From assembly GCF_003568845.1 (NCBI RefSeq), contig NZ_CP030126.1, positions 1,081,001-1,145,000 of the forward strand: a stretch of DNA of 64,000 nt. The letters run 5' to 3'. Made by a program: the position numbers and the translations under genes. This stretch comes from Indioceanicola profundi (GTDB taxonomy: Bacteria; Pseudomonadota; Alphaproteobacteria; Azospirillales; Azospirillaceae). The notes beneath the pieces were generated by a model. The model was not told where the DNA came from, ran no database searches, and was given only the letters and a program-made list of their open reading frames with translations. Shown one piece after another: positions 17,417-27,823 of this stretch. Within the stretch, counting starts at the first letter, position 1, and the number at the start of each line of letters is the position of its first letter.

Positions 17417-17806
17417 TCAGCAGAGCGCCACTTCGGGGGACGCCTTGCGTTCCAGCATGCGGCGCACCGCGGTCTTGATCTGCATGGTGTCGAACGGCTT
17501 GCGCACCAGGGGCAGGTCGTCGTCCTGACCGTCCAGATCCTCCGGCTGCGTGCCGGAGACAAGAACGACGTCCAGCTTCAACTCCCGGCGCATCTGACGC
17601 GCGGCGGCGAAGCCGTCAGTACCCTTGGCGAGCTTGACGTCGACCAGCGCCAGGTCCGGCCGGTGGTAATCGGCCAGGGCGACGCCGCGCGGTCCGGTCG
17701 AGGCAAGGCCGATCACCTCGCATCCCATCTCCGTCATCACGTTGGAGAGCAGCAGGGCCGTCATGGCATCGTCTTCGACAATGAGAACCCGGGGCTGTTC
17801 TTGCAT
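17417..17806 (-). CDS. Receiver-only response regulator
   Basis: A 129-residue single-domain response regulator: acidic pair in IVEDDAM, phospho-acceptor Asp56 (LALVDVKLAKGTDG), conserved Ser in VLVSGTQPEDL and Lys in LVRKPFD. It has no output domain, so it probably acts by protein contact or as a phosphate sink. GGAGG precedes the ATG at 17806. No kinase is encoded beside it. Homologous proteins often sit with HWE-kinase or general-stress genes, but none is visible here. Confidence 0.85.
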   Translation of the reverse strand: MQEQPRVLIVEDDAMTALLLSNVMTEMGCEVIGLASTGPRGVALADYHRPDLALVDVKLAKGTDGFAAARQMRRELKLDVVLVSGTQPEDLDGQDDDLPLVRKPFDTMQIKTAVRRMLERKASPEVALC

Positions 17807-18208
17807 GGGGCTCCTCCGTCCTTTTGGGCGGTCCGCAGCGGACCCCCGACTGAGGGTGAGTGTCACGAACGGCCCTAGTCCCGTCACTTGTGCATTCGGC
17901 GAAGCTCCGAAGGGGCAGGCGGAGTGGCGGCCGGCGTTACCCGGAATCGTAACCTCTATCGGGATGGCTCGACCGGACAGCCCTGGTCATAGACCGAGCG
18001 GCAACGGGGCATAAACCGGCTAGGACCACAAGAAAACGGCCCGCCGGGCGGGGACCGGGCGGGCCGTACTCAATTCGGACGGGCGGGGTATGCGGGGAGA
18101 TTGTCCGTCCGGCCACCGGCGGGGAACCAGTGGTGAAGGGAAGCTAGCCCGGTATCCCGCCGCGAACTGTGACGGCAATCACGCAGGCAAATTTCTTTTT
18201 GCTTCCGG
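17807..18208. other. 402-bp gene-free stretch
   Basis: This lies between the start of the receiver gene and the end of the SDR gene. It holds the SDR terminator hairpin (18036-18067) and presumably the receiver-gene promoter; reading both strands, no convincing coding frame, repeat or RNA gene is seen. Confidence 0.6.
18036..18067 (-). terminator. Terminator of the SDR gene
   Basis: Arms ACGGCCCGCC and GGCGGGCCGT match over 10 bp with a 12-nt loop. Read on the minus strand the stem is followed by TTTTCTTG, an acceptable U-tract, about 140 bp after the SDR stop codon. Confidence 0.65.
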
Positions 18209-18928
18209 TCAGCCCTGAAGCCGGATCAGTCCGCCATGCTCCTGGTACTCCGGCAGTGTCAGCGCCGCGATGGCAGGCGCGACATCGGCCGGCTGCCGCA
18301 GGGTCTCCGGATTCTCCCCTGGGAAGGCCTTGGCCCGCAGGGCCGTGGCGACCGGGCCGGGATCGACCAGATTGACGCGGAGGTTCGTCTTCAGGGTCTC
18401 CGCGGCATAGGTCCGGGCCATCATCTCCAGCGCCGCCTTCGCCGCGGCATAGCCGTTCCAGTAGGCAGTCGGCTCATGGCCGACGCGGTCGGTCAGGAAC
18501 ACGGCACGGCCGGCGTCTGACCCGCGCAGAAGCGGGTCGAGCGTGCGGACCAAGCGCATGGTGGCGGTGACGCCAACCGCAAAGCTCCGGTCCCACTCCT
18601 TGGGATTGGCGTGCGCCATCGGCCCGACCACGCCGAGGTGCGCGGCGGCGGCCACCAGGATGTCCATCCGCTTGAAGCGCTCGAACAGGGCAGGACCCAG
18701 CCCGTCCAGCTTGGCGACATCGGTCAGATCCTGGGGGATCAGCGTGGCGCTGCCGCCGGCCGCCCGGATGCGGTCGTCGACTTCCTCCAGCCCGCCGACG
18801 GTACGGGCCATCAGCACCACATGCGCACCCTCGGCGGCCAGGGCCTCCGCGACCGCGGCCCCGATCCCGCGGGAGGCGCCGGTAACGAGGGCGACGCGGC
18901 CGGTGAGGCGGGGGGCGGAGGTGGTCAT
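18209..18928 (-). CDS. SDR-family oxidoreductase
   Basis: A 239-residue short-chain dehydrogenase. The nucleotide motif is VALVTGASRGIGAAVAEAL; the active-site region has LTDRVGHEPTAYWNGYAAAK, giving the Y-x-x-x-K pair. The usual Ser is not obvious, since the position reads VFLTDRVG where the family normally has a Ser in the ISS/VSS segment. The later LRVNLVDPGPVATALR is standard. Substrate unknown. ATG at 18928 follows AGG at a 9-bp spacing. Confidence 0.85.
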   Translation of the reverse strand: MTTSAPRLTGRVALVTGASRGIGAAVAEALAAEGAHVVLMARTVGGLEEVDDRIRAAGGSATLIPQDLTDVAKLDGLGPALFERFKRMDILVAAAAHLGVVGPMAHANPKEWDRSFAVGVTATMRLVRTLDPLLRGSDAGRAVFLTDRVGHEPTAYWNGYAAAKAALEMMARTYAAETLKTNLRVNLVDPGPVATALRAKAFPGENPETLRQPADVAPAIAALTLPEYQEHGGLIRLQG

Positions 18929-19090
18929 GATCTGCAACCTGACTGGAAAAGGTAGGCTGGATTAACCGAAGGCGGCGACCGACGCAAAGGCAGAATGGTC
19001 GCGGCGCAACCGTTCCGGCTCCGCCATCATCGCGGATGGGCGCTCCCGATGCCGGAAGGTCCGGGAGCGCCGATCGCCTGCCGGAATGGC

Positions 19091-20542
19091 CTAGGCCCGA
19101 CGCTCAGCCAGATAGGATACTTCCGCCCGGCCGGCATCGTAGTCGGTCAGGGCGATGGGATAGTCGCCCGTGAAGCAGGCGTCGCAGTACTGGGGGATGT
19201 CGCCATCGCGCTTGGCATGGCCCAGCGCCTTGTAGAGCCCATCCAGGGAGATAAAGGCAAGGCTGTCGGCCTTGATGTACTCACGCATCTGCTCGACCGT
19301 GTTCTTATGCGCCAGCAGCTTCTCCTTCTCCGGCGTATCAATGCCGTAGAAGCAGGAATTGTTCGTCGGCGGGCTGGAGATGCGCATATGCACCTCCTTG
19401 GCGCCGGCCTGCCGCATCATCTCCACGATCTTGACCGAGGTGGTGCCGCGCACAATGGAATCGTCCACCAGAACGACGCGCTTGCCCTCAATGAAGTGGC
19501 GGTTCGCATTGTGCTTCAGCTTCACCCCCAGGTGACGGATCTTGTCCGTGGGCTGGATGAAGGTGCGGCCGACATAGTGGTTACGGATGATGCCGAGATC
19601 GAAGGGGATCCTGCTCTCCTCCGCATAGCCCAGCGCCGCCGGCACGCCCGAGTCCGGGACTGGGATGATCAGGTCCGCATCGACATGGCTTTCCCGTGCC
19701 AGTTCTGCGCCGATCTTCTTGCGGACATCATAGACCGAGTGACCCTCGACGAAGCTGTCGGGGCGGGCGAAGTAGATGAACTCGAACACACAGAAGCGCG
19801 TGCCCTGGGGCGTGAAGGGACGCAGGCTGGTGACGCCGTTCTTCTTGTCCAGAACGACCATCTCGCCCGGCTCGATATCACGGACGAAATCCGCCCCGAT
19901 GATGTCGAGCGCCACCGTCTCGCTGGCCAGCACCGGCGCGTCGCCCAGCATGCCCAGCACCAGCGGACGGACGCCCAGCGGGTCGCGGACGCCGATCACC
20001 ATGTCTTTGGCGAGGCAGACCAGGGAGTAGGCGCCCTCCACCTGCCGGACGGCTTCCACCAGCCGGTCGATGACGCTGCCGCCGCGCGAGGTCGCCATCA
20101 GGTGGATGATGACTTCGGTATCGGTGGTGGATTGGAACAGGCAGCCGCGCCGGACGAGCTGGCGGCGGAGCTGCAGCGCGTTCGTCAGATTGCCGTTATG
20201 GGCGACCGCGAAGCCGCCGAACTCGAACTCGGCATAGAGCGGCTGGACATTGCGCAGCGCCGTTTCGCCGGTGGTGGCGTAGCGGACATGGCCGATGGCG
20301 GCATCGCCCTTCAGCGTCCGCATCACCTGCTCGCTGCCGAAGATGTCGCCGACCTGCCCCATCGAACGGTGGGCATGGAAGTCGCCGTCGAAGCTGACGA
20401 TGCCGGCCGCCTCCTGCCCGCGATGCTGCAGGGCATGAAGGCCGAGCGCCGCAAGCGCCGCCGCGTCCTGGGGACCGAGGATGCCGAAGACGCCGCACTC
20501 CTCGCGGAGCTTGTCATCGTCGAAAGGGTGGGTCGTCAACAT
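19091..20542 (-). CDS. purF: Amidophosphoribosyltransferase
   Basis: A 483-residue enzyme converting PRPP and glutamine to 5-phosphoribosylamine, the first step of purine synthesis. A short propeptide precedes the N-terminal nucleophile Cys16 (REECGVFGILG), which becomes the glutaminase residue after cleavage. The PRPP loop is VVLVDDSIVRGTTS. Cysteines in NNSCFYGIDTP and YCDACFTGDYP match the positions of the 4Fe-4S ligands in the Bacillus-type enzyme, so an Fe-S cluster is likely. It lies downstream of radA and cvpA on the same strand with a 42-bp gap to cvpA, as is common in bacteria. Confidence 0.96.
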   Translation of the reverse strand: MLTTHPFDDDKLREECGVFGILGPQDAAALAALGLHALQHRGQEAAGIVSFDGDFHAHRSMGQVGDIFGSEQVMRTLKGDAAIGHVRYATTGETALRNVQPLYAEFEFGGFAVAHNGNLTNALQLRRQLVRRGCLFQSTTDTEVIIHLMATSRGGSVIDRLVEAVRQVEGAYSLVCLAKDMVIGVRDPLGVRPLVLGMLGDAPVLASETVALDIIGADFVRDIEPGEMVVLDKKNGVTSLRPFTPQGTRFCVFEFIYFARPDSFVEGHSVYDVRKKIGAELARESHVDADLIIPVPDSGVPAALGYAEESRIPFDLGIIRNHYVGRTFIQPTDKIRHLGVKLKHNANRHFIEGKRVVLVDDSIVRGTTSVKIVEMMRQAGAKEVHMRISSPPTNNSCFYGIDTPEKEKLLAHKNTVEQMREYIKADSLAFISLDGLYKALGHAKRDGDIPQYCDACFTGDYPIALTDYDAGRAEVSYLAERRA

Positions 20543-20584
20543 GGGCGTGCGCCTTTCGCCAGTGGCACTCGGTGTCATCGGCCC

Positions 20585-21274
20585 TCAATCCCGCGAAGGA
20601 GGAGGGGGTTCGTTGGTCGGTGTCGTTCGAATCAACTGCTCGAACTGCCCACGCTCCTGCGGGGCGTAACCGCGATCCGTATCCGGCCGGCCCGAGCCGG
20701 CGGCTGGGCGGGGATTGGTTGCGTTCTCCAGGTCCAGTGCGCGCTCCGCCTCCCGGCGCAGCCGCTCCGCCTCCCGCTCCGCAGCGCTCATGTCGCTCGG
20801 AAGCAGTTCCCGGATCGCATCTGACCCGGCGACCATCATGGGCTTGGTCCGCGCCTGCGCCAACAGCGCCGGCTGGTCGTCGGCCCAAAGATAAACCGCG
20901 AACATGTACGCTAAGCTAACGACCACGGCCCCCCGGAAGACGCCGAAGACGACGCCCAGGGATCGGTCGATGGCCGAAAGGGAACTGTCCTGCACCCGTT
21001 CCGAGATCATGTGCGTCACGATGGAGAACAGGATCAGGGCAACGACGAATACCCCGATCGCCGCCACAGCATCCGCGACCATGCGGCTCTCGATGAAATC
21101 CCGGGAATACTGGGCCGCGACGGGAAAGCTGTACAGGGTGACGAAGGCCGCTCCGACCCAGCCGGCGATGGACAGAACCTCGCGGACGAATCCGCGCGCA
21201 AAAGCCAGAAGCGCCGATATGGCGATAACGGCGATGACGGCCAGATCGATGGGATTGAAACTGCTCTCCCCCAT
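20585..21274 (-). CDS. cvpA: CvpA-family membrane protein
   Basis: A 229-residue inner-membrane protein with four hydrophobic segments at about 9-27, 30-50, 63-87 and 105-125 (LAVIAVIAISALLAFARGFV, VAAIGVFVVALILFSIVTHM). This is the CvpA family, required for colicin V export in E. coli and linked to purF. The C-terminal third is charged and probably cytoplasmic (AEREAERLRREAERALDLE). It starts 2 bp after the radA stop codon, so the two are translationally coupled. Confidence 0.88.
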   Translation of the reverse strand: MGESSFNPIDLAVIAVIAISALLAFARGFVREVLSIAGWVGAAFVTLYSFPVAAQYSRDFIESRMVADAVAAIGVFVVALILFSIVTHMISERVQDSSLSAIDRSLGVVFGVFRGAVVVSLAYMFAVYLWADDQPALLAQARTKPMMVAGSDAIRELLPSDMSAAEREAERLRREAERALDLENATNPRPAAGSGRPDTDRGYAPQERGQFEQLIRTTPTNEPPPPSRD

Positions 21275-21276
21275 GT

Positions 21277-22671
<1,395 letters not shown>

Positions 22672-22805
22672 AGGTCGCGGACTCCCGGAGGGCAGAAAGC
22701 AGTCGGTATATAGCGCGATCTGCCTAGCCTTCGCAGGGGTTCATAACACGATTGCAACATACGCGGACCTGCAAAAGAGCCTAGCCCGGCTGGCTCCTCT
22801 GCCCG

Positions 22806-22839
22806 AAAAAGCGGGCCGCATCCCGGGGGAGCGGCCCGC
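22806..22839 (-). terminator. Intrinsic terminator of the lipoprotein gene
   Basis: Arms GCGGGCCGC (22811-22819) and GCGGCCCGC (22831-22839) form a 9-bp stem. On the minus strand TTTTT follows directly. It starts 10 bp after the stop of the lipoprotein gene and separates it from radA. Confidence 0.8.
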
Positions 22840-22848
22840 GCTATACCC

Positions 22849-24390
22849 TCAACGCGCCCCGCCCATCGCTCCCATCAGGGCCGACAGGTCATTGCCGTTG
22901 AGCAGGATATTACCGTCCGGCGCGATCTTGATGTCGTAGGTCAGAGTCTGCACGCCGTCTTCCGCAGCGCCGGCTCGTCCCATCCCCTGCAGCATGCCGA
23001 GGAACATCAGTGCGCCCGTCATCTTCTGATCCGGCTGCTGGCCGGCCGCGGGGGAAAGGGCCTTAGTAACGGAGCCCATGTCACGCACGACCAGCGTATA
23101 ATCCGCGGTCATTCCCATCGCGGCCTCCTTGGAGACCGTCAGTCCGCCGGAGGCGTCCAGGGCGCTTGTCGCGCTGGCGATCGAGAAGTTCTGCAATCGC
23201 AACTCGCTGGTCGCGGCCGATAAGGCGGCGACCATGTCCTGTCCGATCAGGGCCTGCATTTTCGGGTCGATGCTCCCGGACTCGTCCTGCAACTCCATCA
23301 GACGGACGAAATTTGCCCAGACTTCCTTGACTGGAAGGTTGCCGGCCTGAAGATCCATGGCGAATCGGGTAGGCAGGAGTTCCCCCGGAAGCGGCGCAGG
23401 GTCCATGCCAAATCCGTCCAGCCCGAAGCGCACGCCCATGCTGCCCAGGGAGCCATTGACGGTATTCATCCCCAGGGTCAACCCGTCGAGGGTCATCCGC
23501 TTGCCATTCCCGTCCAGGGCGATGCCCTTGACCGACCAATCTAAACTCAGACCTTCACCATAGCTGGTGATCAGGTCTTCCATGAGCGCCAGGACCTGCT
23601 TCTTGGCCTCGGGGCCCGCCACGCCTGAAAGCCCGGCAACAGTATGTTTCGCCTGGAACTGCTGGAGTTCCTCCAAGGCGCCCATGAACCGACCGACATC
23701 GATGCTGTTCATCGCCGATTCAATCCGGTTGGATTTCACGCTCAGTGCGCCATCCGGGGCCGAGACACTGAAGTCGGCGGCTTCGAAGTGCGACTTCACG
23801 TCGAGCAGATCGCCCTTGGTCGGCGTGGTGCTTGAGACGCCAGCGAGGCGACCGATATCGATCCGCACCTTGTCCTCGCCGGGCGGCTGGATATCGATGG
23901 AGACCTTGTCATACGCAAACTTGTAGTCCAGGGACGTGGACCAGGCAGGAAGCCAGAGTCCGGTATGAGATTGACCGCCGATCGAGAGACGGGCGATTTC
24001 GATTCCGTCATAGTCGGAGGCGGTCATCTCCGGCGGGAGCTTGGCGTCGAACCGGTAGGTTCCGTCGGCATTGGCGATTACCGTCAGCTTTACCTGACCG
24101 ATATCAAATCGGCCCCCATCGATAACCGCTCCGACTGCCGGAAGGGTCACTTCGTAATGATCCCCTGCCGGAACGGCGGTAACTTCCCCGACCCACTGGA
24201 AATCCACTTCCGGCGTGTCGGCCAGATAGATGTCCATATGCTCCTTGATCCCGGCGACAATCCGGGCCGCGCCCTCTTCGGTAGCGGAAACGACCTGATC
24301 CTCGGAGGAGCAGGCGGCAAGAACCAGGAGGGCGGCGAAAAGGCTTCCCGCCCGGAAGTAAACACGATGCACGTAGGCCCCCTGAAGCAT
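22849..24390 (-). CDS. Large lipoprotein of unknown function
   Basis: A 513-residue predicted lipoprotein: hydrophobic leader and lipobox LLVLAAC followed by SSED, then a long beta-rich body with repeated patterns of the type VDFQWVGEVTAVP, YDGIEIARLSIGG and VRFGLDGFGMDP. I do not recognise the family with certainty; the layout is reminiscent of DUF2125/DUF945-like proteins (large periplasmic domains of unknown role). The Ser-Glu after the Cys suggest outer-membrane sorting. The ATG at 24390 is preferred over an upstream in-frame start; no strong ribosome-binding site is seen. It has its own strong terminator. Confidence 0.65.
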   Translation of the reverse strand: MLQGAYVHRVYFRAGSLFAALLVLAACSSEDQVVSATEEGAARIVAGIKEHMDIYLADTPEVDFQWVGEVTAVPAGDHYEVTLPAVGAVIDGGRFDIGQVKLTVIANADGTYRFDAKLPPEMTASDYDGIEIARLSIGGQSHTGLWLPAWSTSLDYKFAYDKVSIDIQPPGEDKVRIDIGRLAGVSSTTPTKGDLLDVKSHFEAADFSVSAPDGALSVKSNRIESAMNSIDVGRFMGALEELQQFQAKHTVAGLSGVAGPEAKKQVLALMEDLITSYGEGLSLDWSVKGIALDGNGKRMTLDGLTLGMNTVNGSLGSMGVRFGLDGFGMDPAPLPGELLPTRFAMDLQAGNLPVKEVWANFVRLMELQDESGSIDPKMQALIGQDMVAALSAATSELRLQNFSIASATSALDASGGLTVSKEAAMGMTADYTLVVRDMGSVTKALSPAAGQQPDQKMTGALMFLGMLQGMGRAGAAEDGVQTLTYDIKIAPDGNILLNGNDLSALMGAMGGAR

Positions 24391-24511
24391 TCTTATTCTG
24401 AGTTGTGGCGATTTTTTCGCGCACAAGCATAAGCTTACAGGAGACTAGCTGCGCACGTCCATGCCGCCGAATGCCCGCGGGTCGGCTTCGTTCAACGTAC
24501 GGTAATTTCCC

Positions 24512-25165
24512 TTAAACGGAGCGGACTGCCTCGGCGCCGCTGGTCAGCAGTCTGGGAATTTCGTCCAGATTTGTGAACAGGATCGGAGCGCCATGGGCCT
24601 GGAGCGTGCTGGGATGGGCGTAGCCCCAGGTCACACCGGCGGCCGCCACGCCGGCCTTGCGAGCCGCGTCCAGGTCGCGCACCTCGTCCCCGACGCACAG
24701 TGCCTCGGATGCGGGAATGCCGGTTGAAACCAGACATTTCCGGATGTGCGGCACCTTGCCGAACAGGGAGCTGCCGCAGCCGAAGTGGCTCACCAGCGGC
24801 ACAAGCTCGGGACCCAGGACACGGCGCACATTGGACGCGCTGTTGGAACTCACGATGGCGATGCGGATTCCATCGGCATGCAGCTGCCGGAACATGTCGT
24901 CCACGCCAGGGAACAGGCGGATCTGGCCGATCTCCTCCGCCATGCGGCGGCGCATGTGGGCCGCGATCATGGGCAGCTTCCACATCGGCACGTTTACACG
25001 CGCCAGGATTTCCCTGCTTCCCAGCCTCCGGACCTCCTCCATTTCCTCATGGCCGAGTTGGCGGAAGTTGAACCGGACGGCGACTTGGTTCAGGACCGTG
25101 CGGAACCAGGGAATGCTGTCGGCCAGCGTTCCGTCGAAGTCGAAAATGACGAGGCGGGTGGGCAT
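24512..25165 (-). CDS. HAD-family phosphatase (phosphoglycolate-phosphatase-like)
   Basis: A 217-residue haloacid-dehalogenase-type hydrolase. Motif I is VIFDFDGTLADS (nucleophile and general acid aspartates), motif II is IAIVSSNSASN, and motifs III/IV are KCLVSTGI and ALCVGDEVRDLDAARKAG. The helical cap between about 15 and 85 is of the phosphoglycolate phosphatase type. The substrate is not predictable. It lies between gmk and the lipoprotein gene on the same strand. Confidence 0.88.
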   Translation of the reverse strand: MPTRLVIFDFDGTLADSIPWFRTVLNQVAVRFNFRQLGHEEMEEVRRLGSREILARVNVPMWKLPMIAAHMRRRMAEEIGQIRLFPGVDDMFRQLHADGIRIAIVSSNSASNVRRVLGPELVPLVSHFGCGSSLFGKVPHIRKCLVSTGIPASEALCVGDEVRDLDAARKAGVAAAGVTWGYAHPSTLQAHGAPILFTNLDEIPRLLTSGAEAVRSV

Positions 25166-25267
25166 GGCGGACGGAAATCTGTCGAGTGCGTCCGCCTGTC
25201 TATCCAGGATCGCCGCGCTGCACAACCGCTTGGGCGGCGGTACCCCGCATGCCTGCCGTGGCCGGTG

Positions 25268-25963
25268 TCAGAGCCCGGACTGGAGCCCGCGCACGAACTC
25301 CGCCAAGCCGACCTGACGGCGGCGCTTCAGCCGCTCCGCAGTCAGGATGGCGCGGACCTGTTCGACAGAGCGGTCCACATCCCGGTTCACGATGACATAG
25401 TCATACTCGAACCAGTGGCTCATCTCGTCATTCGCCTTGGCCATGCGACGGGCGATCTCCTCCGCCGAGTCCTGCGCGCGGGTGGTCAGGCGGCGCTCCA
25501 GCTCGCGGGCGCCCGGCGGCAGGATGAAGATGCTGACCAGATCGTCGCGGGCGGATTCGGAAAGCTGCTGGGTGCCCTGCCAGTCGATGTCGAACAGCAC
25601 GTCCTTGCCCGCCTTCAGGGCGTTCTCCACCGCGCTCTTCGGCGTGCCATAGTAGTTGCCGAACACCTTGGCATGCTCCAGCAGCTCCCGCCGGTTGACC
25701 ATCAGGTTGAACTCGGTGGGATCGATGAAGAAATAGTCGCGCCCATGCACCTCGCCCGGCCGCTTGGAACGGGTGGTGACCGACACTGACATGGACAGGT
25801 TTCCGTCCAACTCCAGCATACGGCGGGAGATGGTGGTCTTGCCGGCGCCGGACGGAGAGGACAGCACCAGCATCAGGCCGCGGCGGTGGATGTCATCCGG
25901 GAACTGTTCAGGCGCGGTGGCGGTGGCGTCGGTCATGTCGGGCGTCCGGGTCATGGTCAGCAT
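25268..25963 (-). CDS. gmk: Guanylate kinase
   Basis: A 231-residue enzyme phosphorylating GMP to GDP. The P-loop is LSSPSGAGKTTI; GMP-binding residues are in SVTTRSKRPGEVHGRDYFF; the lid includes RRLTTRAQDSAEEIARRM. The start is uncertain: ATG at 25963, 25951 and 25936 are all in frame and lack a clear ribosome-binding site, so the N-terminus may be up to nine residues shorter. It follows yicC by 31 bp, the common yicC-gmk arrangement. Confidence 0.95.
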   Translation of the reverse strand: MLTMTRTPDMTDATATAPEQFPDDIHRRGLMLVLSSPSGAGKTTISRRMLELDGNLSMSVSVTTRSKRPGEVHGRDYFFIDPTEFNLMVNRRELLEHAKVFGNYYGTPKSAVENALKAGKDVLFDIDWQGTQQLSESARDDLVSIFILPPGARELERRLTTRAQDSAEEIARRMAKANDEMSHWFEYDYVIVNRDVDRSVEQVRAILTAERLKRRRQVGLAEFVRGLQSGL

Positions 25964-25994
25964 AATCGGCAACAACTCTTTTCGCGGCAGTGAA

Positions 25995-26969
25995 TTACTC
26001 GATGTTCTGCACCTGCTCCCTGAACTGCTCGATCGTGGCTTTCAACTCCAGCCCGACGCGGGTCAGCTCAACGTCCGCGGACTTGGAGCAGAGGGTATTG
26101 GCCTCGCGGTTGAACTCCTGGCAGAGGAAGTCCAGCCGTCGTCCGACCGCCCCCCCTTCCGTCAGCAGCCCCTTTGCCTGGGAGATATGGGCGCGCAGCC
26201 GGTCCAGTTCTTCCCGGACATCGGCCTTGGCGATCAGCAGGGCGGCCTCCTGGGCCAGCCGCTCCTCCGACAATGCGGGAACGGCTTCCGTCAAGGCGGC
26301 GAGCTGGTTGCGCAGCTTGGCCCGCAGCGTCTCCGGCTGCAGGGCGGCGGTGCCAGCGGCGGCATCGGTCAGGCGGGCGATCTGATCCAGGTGGGCCAAC
26401 AGCACGTCGCGCAGATGCATGCCTTCGGCCAGACGTGCGGCGGCCAGATCGGCGACCGCGCGTCCCACGGTGACGGCGATGGCGGCTTCCAGCTCCGCGC
26501 GCGCTTCCTCCGTCTCGGCCTGCTCCTCGGGTTCGATGATGCCGCGCACCGCCAGCAGGGCATCCAGCCGGGGCGGGGCAGCGCCTTCGCCCTCGATCTC
26601 ACGAGCCAGGGCCAGCACGTCGCGCAGAAGGTCGCGGTTCAGGCGCAGGGCCTGCGTCTGGCTTGTCCGGGTGACGTTCAGGGCGATGTTTACGCTACCG
26701 CGGCGGATCAGCTTCCCCACTTCGGCGCGGGCCGCGCCCTCTACCGAATCAAAGCCGGGCGGCATCCGGCAGCGCACATCCAGGGCCCGTCCGTTCACGC
26801 TCTTGATCTCGACCGTCCAGTGGACGGAGGGGGCAGAGCCGTCAGCACGGGCGAAGCCCGTCATGCTGGCGATTGCGCTGCCGGCGGAATTGGCGGAACG
26901 GGGGGATGTGTTGGCGGGCACCGCGGACTCGGCTAATGCTGTGGGACGAGGTGATCCGGCGAAGGTCAT
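25995..26969 (-). CDS. YicC-family endoribonuclease
   Basis: A protein of the YicC family, whose E. coli member is reported to have RNase activity; the family is widely linked to gmk. The conserved start of the domain is SMTGFARADG, and the C-terminus has the family's EGGAVGRRLDFLCQEFNREA, NTLCSKS and VELKATIEQFREQVQNIE. Coordinates use the ATG at 26969 (324 residues). Most homologues begin two or three residues before SMTGFAR, and the first 35 residues here look disordered, so a start nearer 26870 is possible. Co-oriented with gmk. Confidence 0.88.
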   Translation of the reverse strand: MTFAGSPRPTALAESAVPANTSPRSANSAGSAIASMTGFARADGSAPSVHWTVEIKSVNGRALDVRCRMPPGFDSVEGAARAEVGKLIRRGSVNIALNVTRTSQTQALRLNRDLLRDVLALAREIEGEGAAPPRLDALLAVRGIIEPEEQAETEEARAELEAAIAVTVGRAVADLAAARLAEGMHLRDVLLAHLDQIARLTDAAAGTAALQPETLRAKLRNQLAALTEAVPALSEERLAQEAALLIAKADVREELDRLRAHISQAKGLLTEGGAVGRRLDFLCQEFNREANTLCSKSADVELTRVGLELKATIEQFREQVQNIE

Positions 26970-27048
26970 CCGCCGAACGGTAGTGGGGTTATAGACCCGA
27001 TGCCGCTGTGCAACAAGAAACTCGGCCCTGGTCGGGAAGGACCCATCC

Positions 27049-27807
27049 ATGCGCGATCCCGCCTGCATCCTCATTACCGGCGCGTCCAGCGGCATCGGTG
27101 AGGCGCTGGCCCTCGCTTACGCCCGTCAGGGACGCAGGCTGCTTCTGACCGGTCGCGATGCCGAACGCCTGACCGCCGTCGCAGCAGCCTGTACAGGGAA
27201 GGGGGCGGCCGTGGAGACCAGCACCGTGCCTGTAACGGACCGGGAGGCGTTTGCCGCCTGGGTGCTGGCGCAGGATGAGACGGCGCCCATTGATCTGGTC
27301 ATCGCCAATGCAGGCATCTCCGCCGGCACAGGCAGGGGCGGAGAGACGGAGGAGCAGGCGCGCGCCATCTTCGCCACCAACCTGGACGGCGTTCTGAACA
27401 CCATCCACCCGCTGATTCCCCGCATGGCGGCGCGCAGGCGCGGGCAGATCGCCCTGATGGCCTCACTGGCCGGATTCCGGGGAATGCCGGGAGCACCCGC
27501 CTACTGCGCATCCAAGGCGGCGGTGCGGGTCTATGGCGAGGCGTTGCGCGGGGACCTGAAGGGGCAGGGCATATCCGTGAACGTCATCTGTCCCGGCTTC
27601 GTGAGGAGCAGGATGACGGCGGTGAACCGCTTCCCCATGCCATTCCTGATGGATGCGGACAGGGCTGCCGCGCTGATTGTCGCCAGATTGGCCGCAGACC
27701 GGTCCCGCATCGCTTTTCCCTGGCCGACCTATGCGGCGACCTGGCTGCTGGCCGCACTGCCGCCGGCCTGGACGGACAGGCTGCTCGCTAGGGCGCCGCG
27801 GAAATAG
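27049..27807 (+). CDS. SDR-family NAD(P)-dependent oxidoreductase
   Basis: A 252-residue classical SDR: ILITGASSGIGEALALAYAR, NAG motif (LVIANAGISAG), catalytic Ser (LMASLAGFRG) and Y-x-x-x-K (AYCASKAAVRVYGEALRG), then NVICPGFVRSRM. A hydrophobic C-terminal stretch (TYAATWLLAALPPAW) suggests membrane association, as in several bacterial SDRs of lipid metabolism. Convergent with a PmtA-like methyltransferase gene (16-bp gap). Confidence 0.9.
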   Translation: MRDPACILITGASSGIGEALALAYARQGRRLLLTGRDAERLTAVAAACTGKGAAVETSTVPVTDREAFAAWVLAQDETAPIDLVIANAGISAGTGRGGETEEQARAIFATNLDGVLNTIHPLIPRMAARRRGQIALMASLAGFRGMPGAPAYCASKAAVRVYGEALRGDLKGQGISVNVICPGFVRSRMTAVNRFPMPFLMDADRAAALIVARLAADRSRIAFPWPTYAATWLLAALPPAWTDRLLARAPRK

Positions 27808-27823
27808 GGTCGTCGGTTCCCGG

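Noticed and set aside
18995-20824. 609-codon plus-strand frame opposite purF and cvpA
   Set aside because: Shadow frame; no motif, and both opposite genes are well supported.
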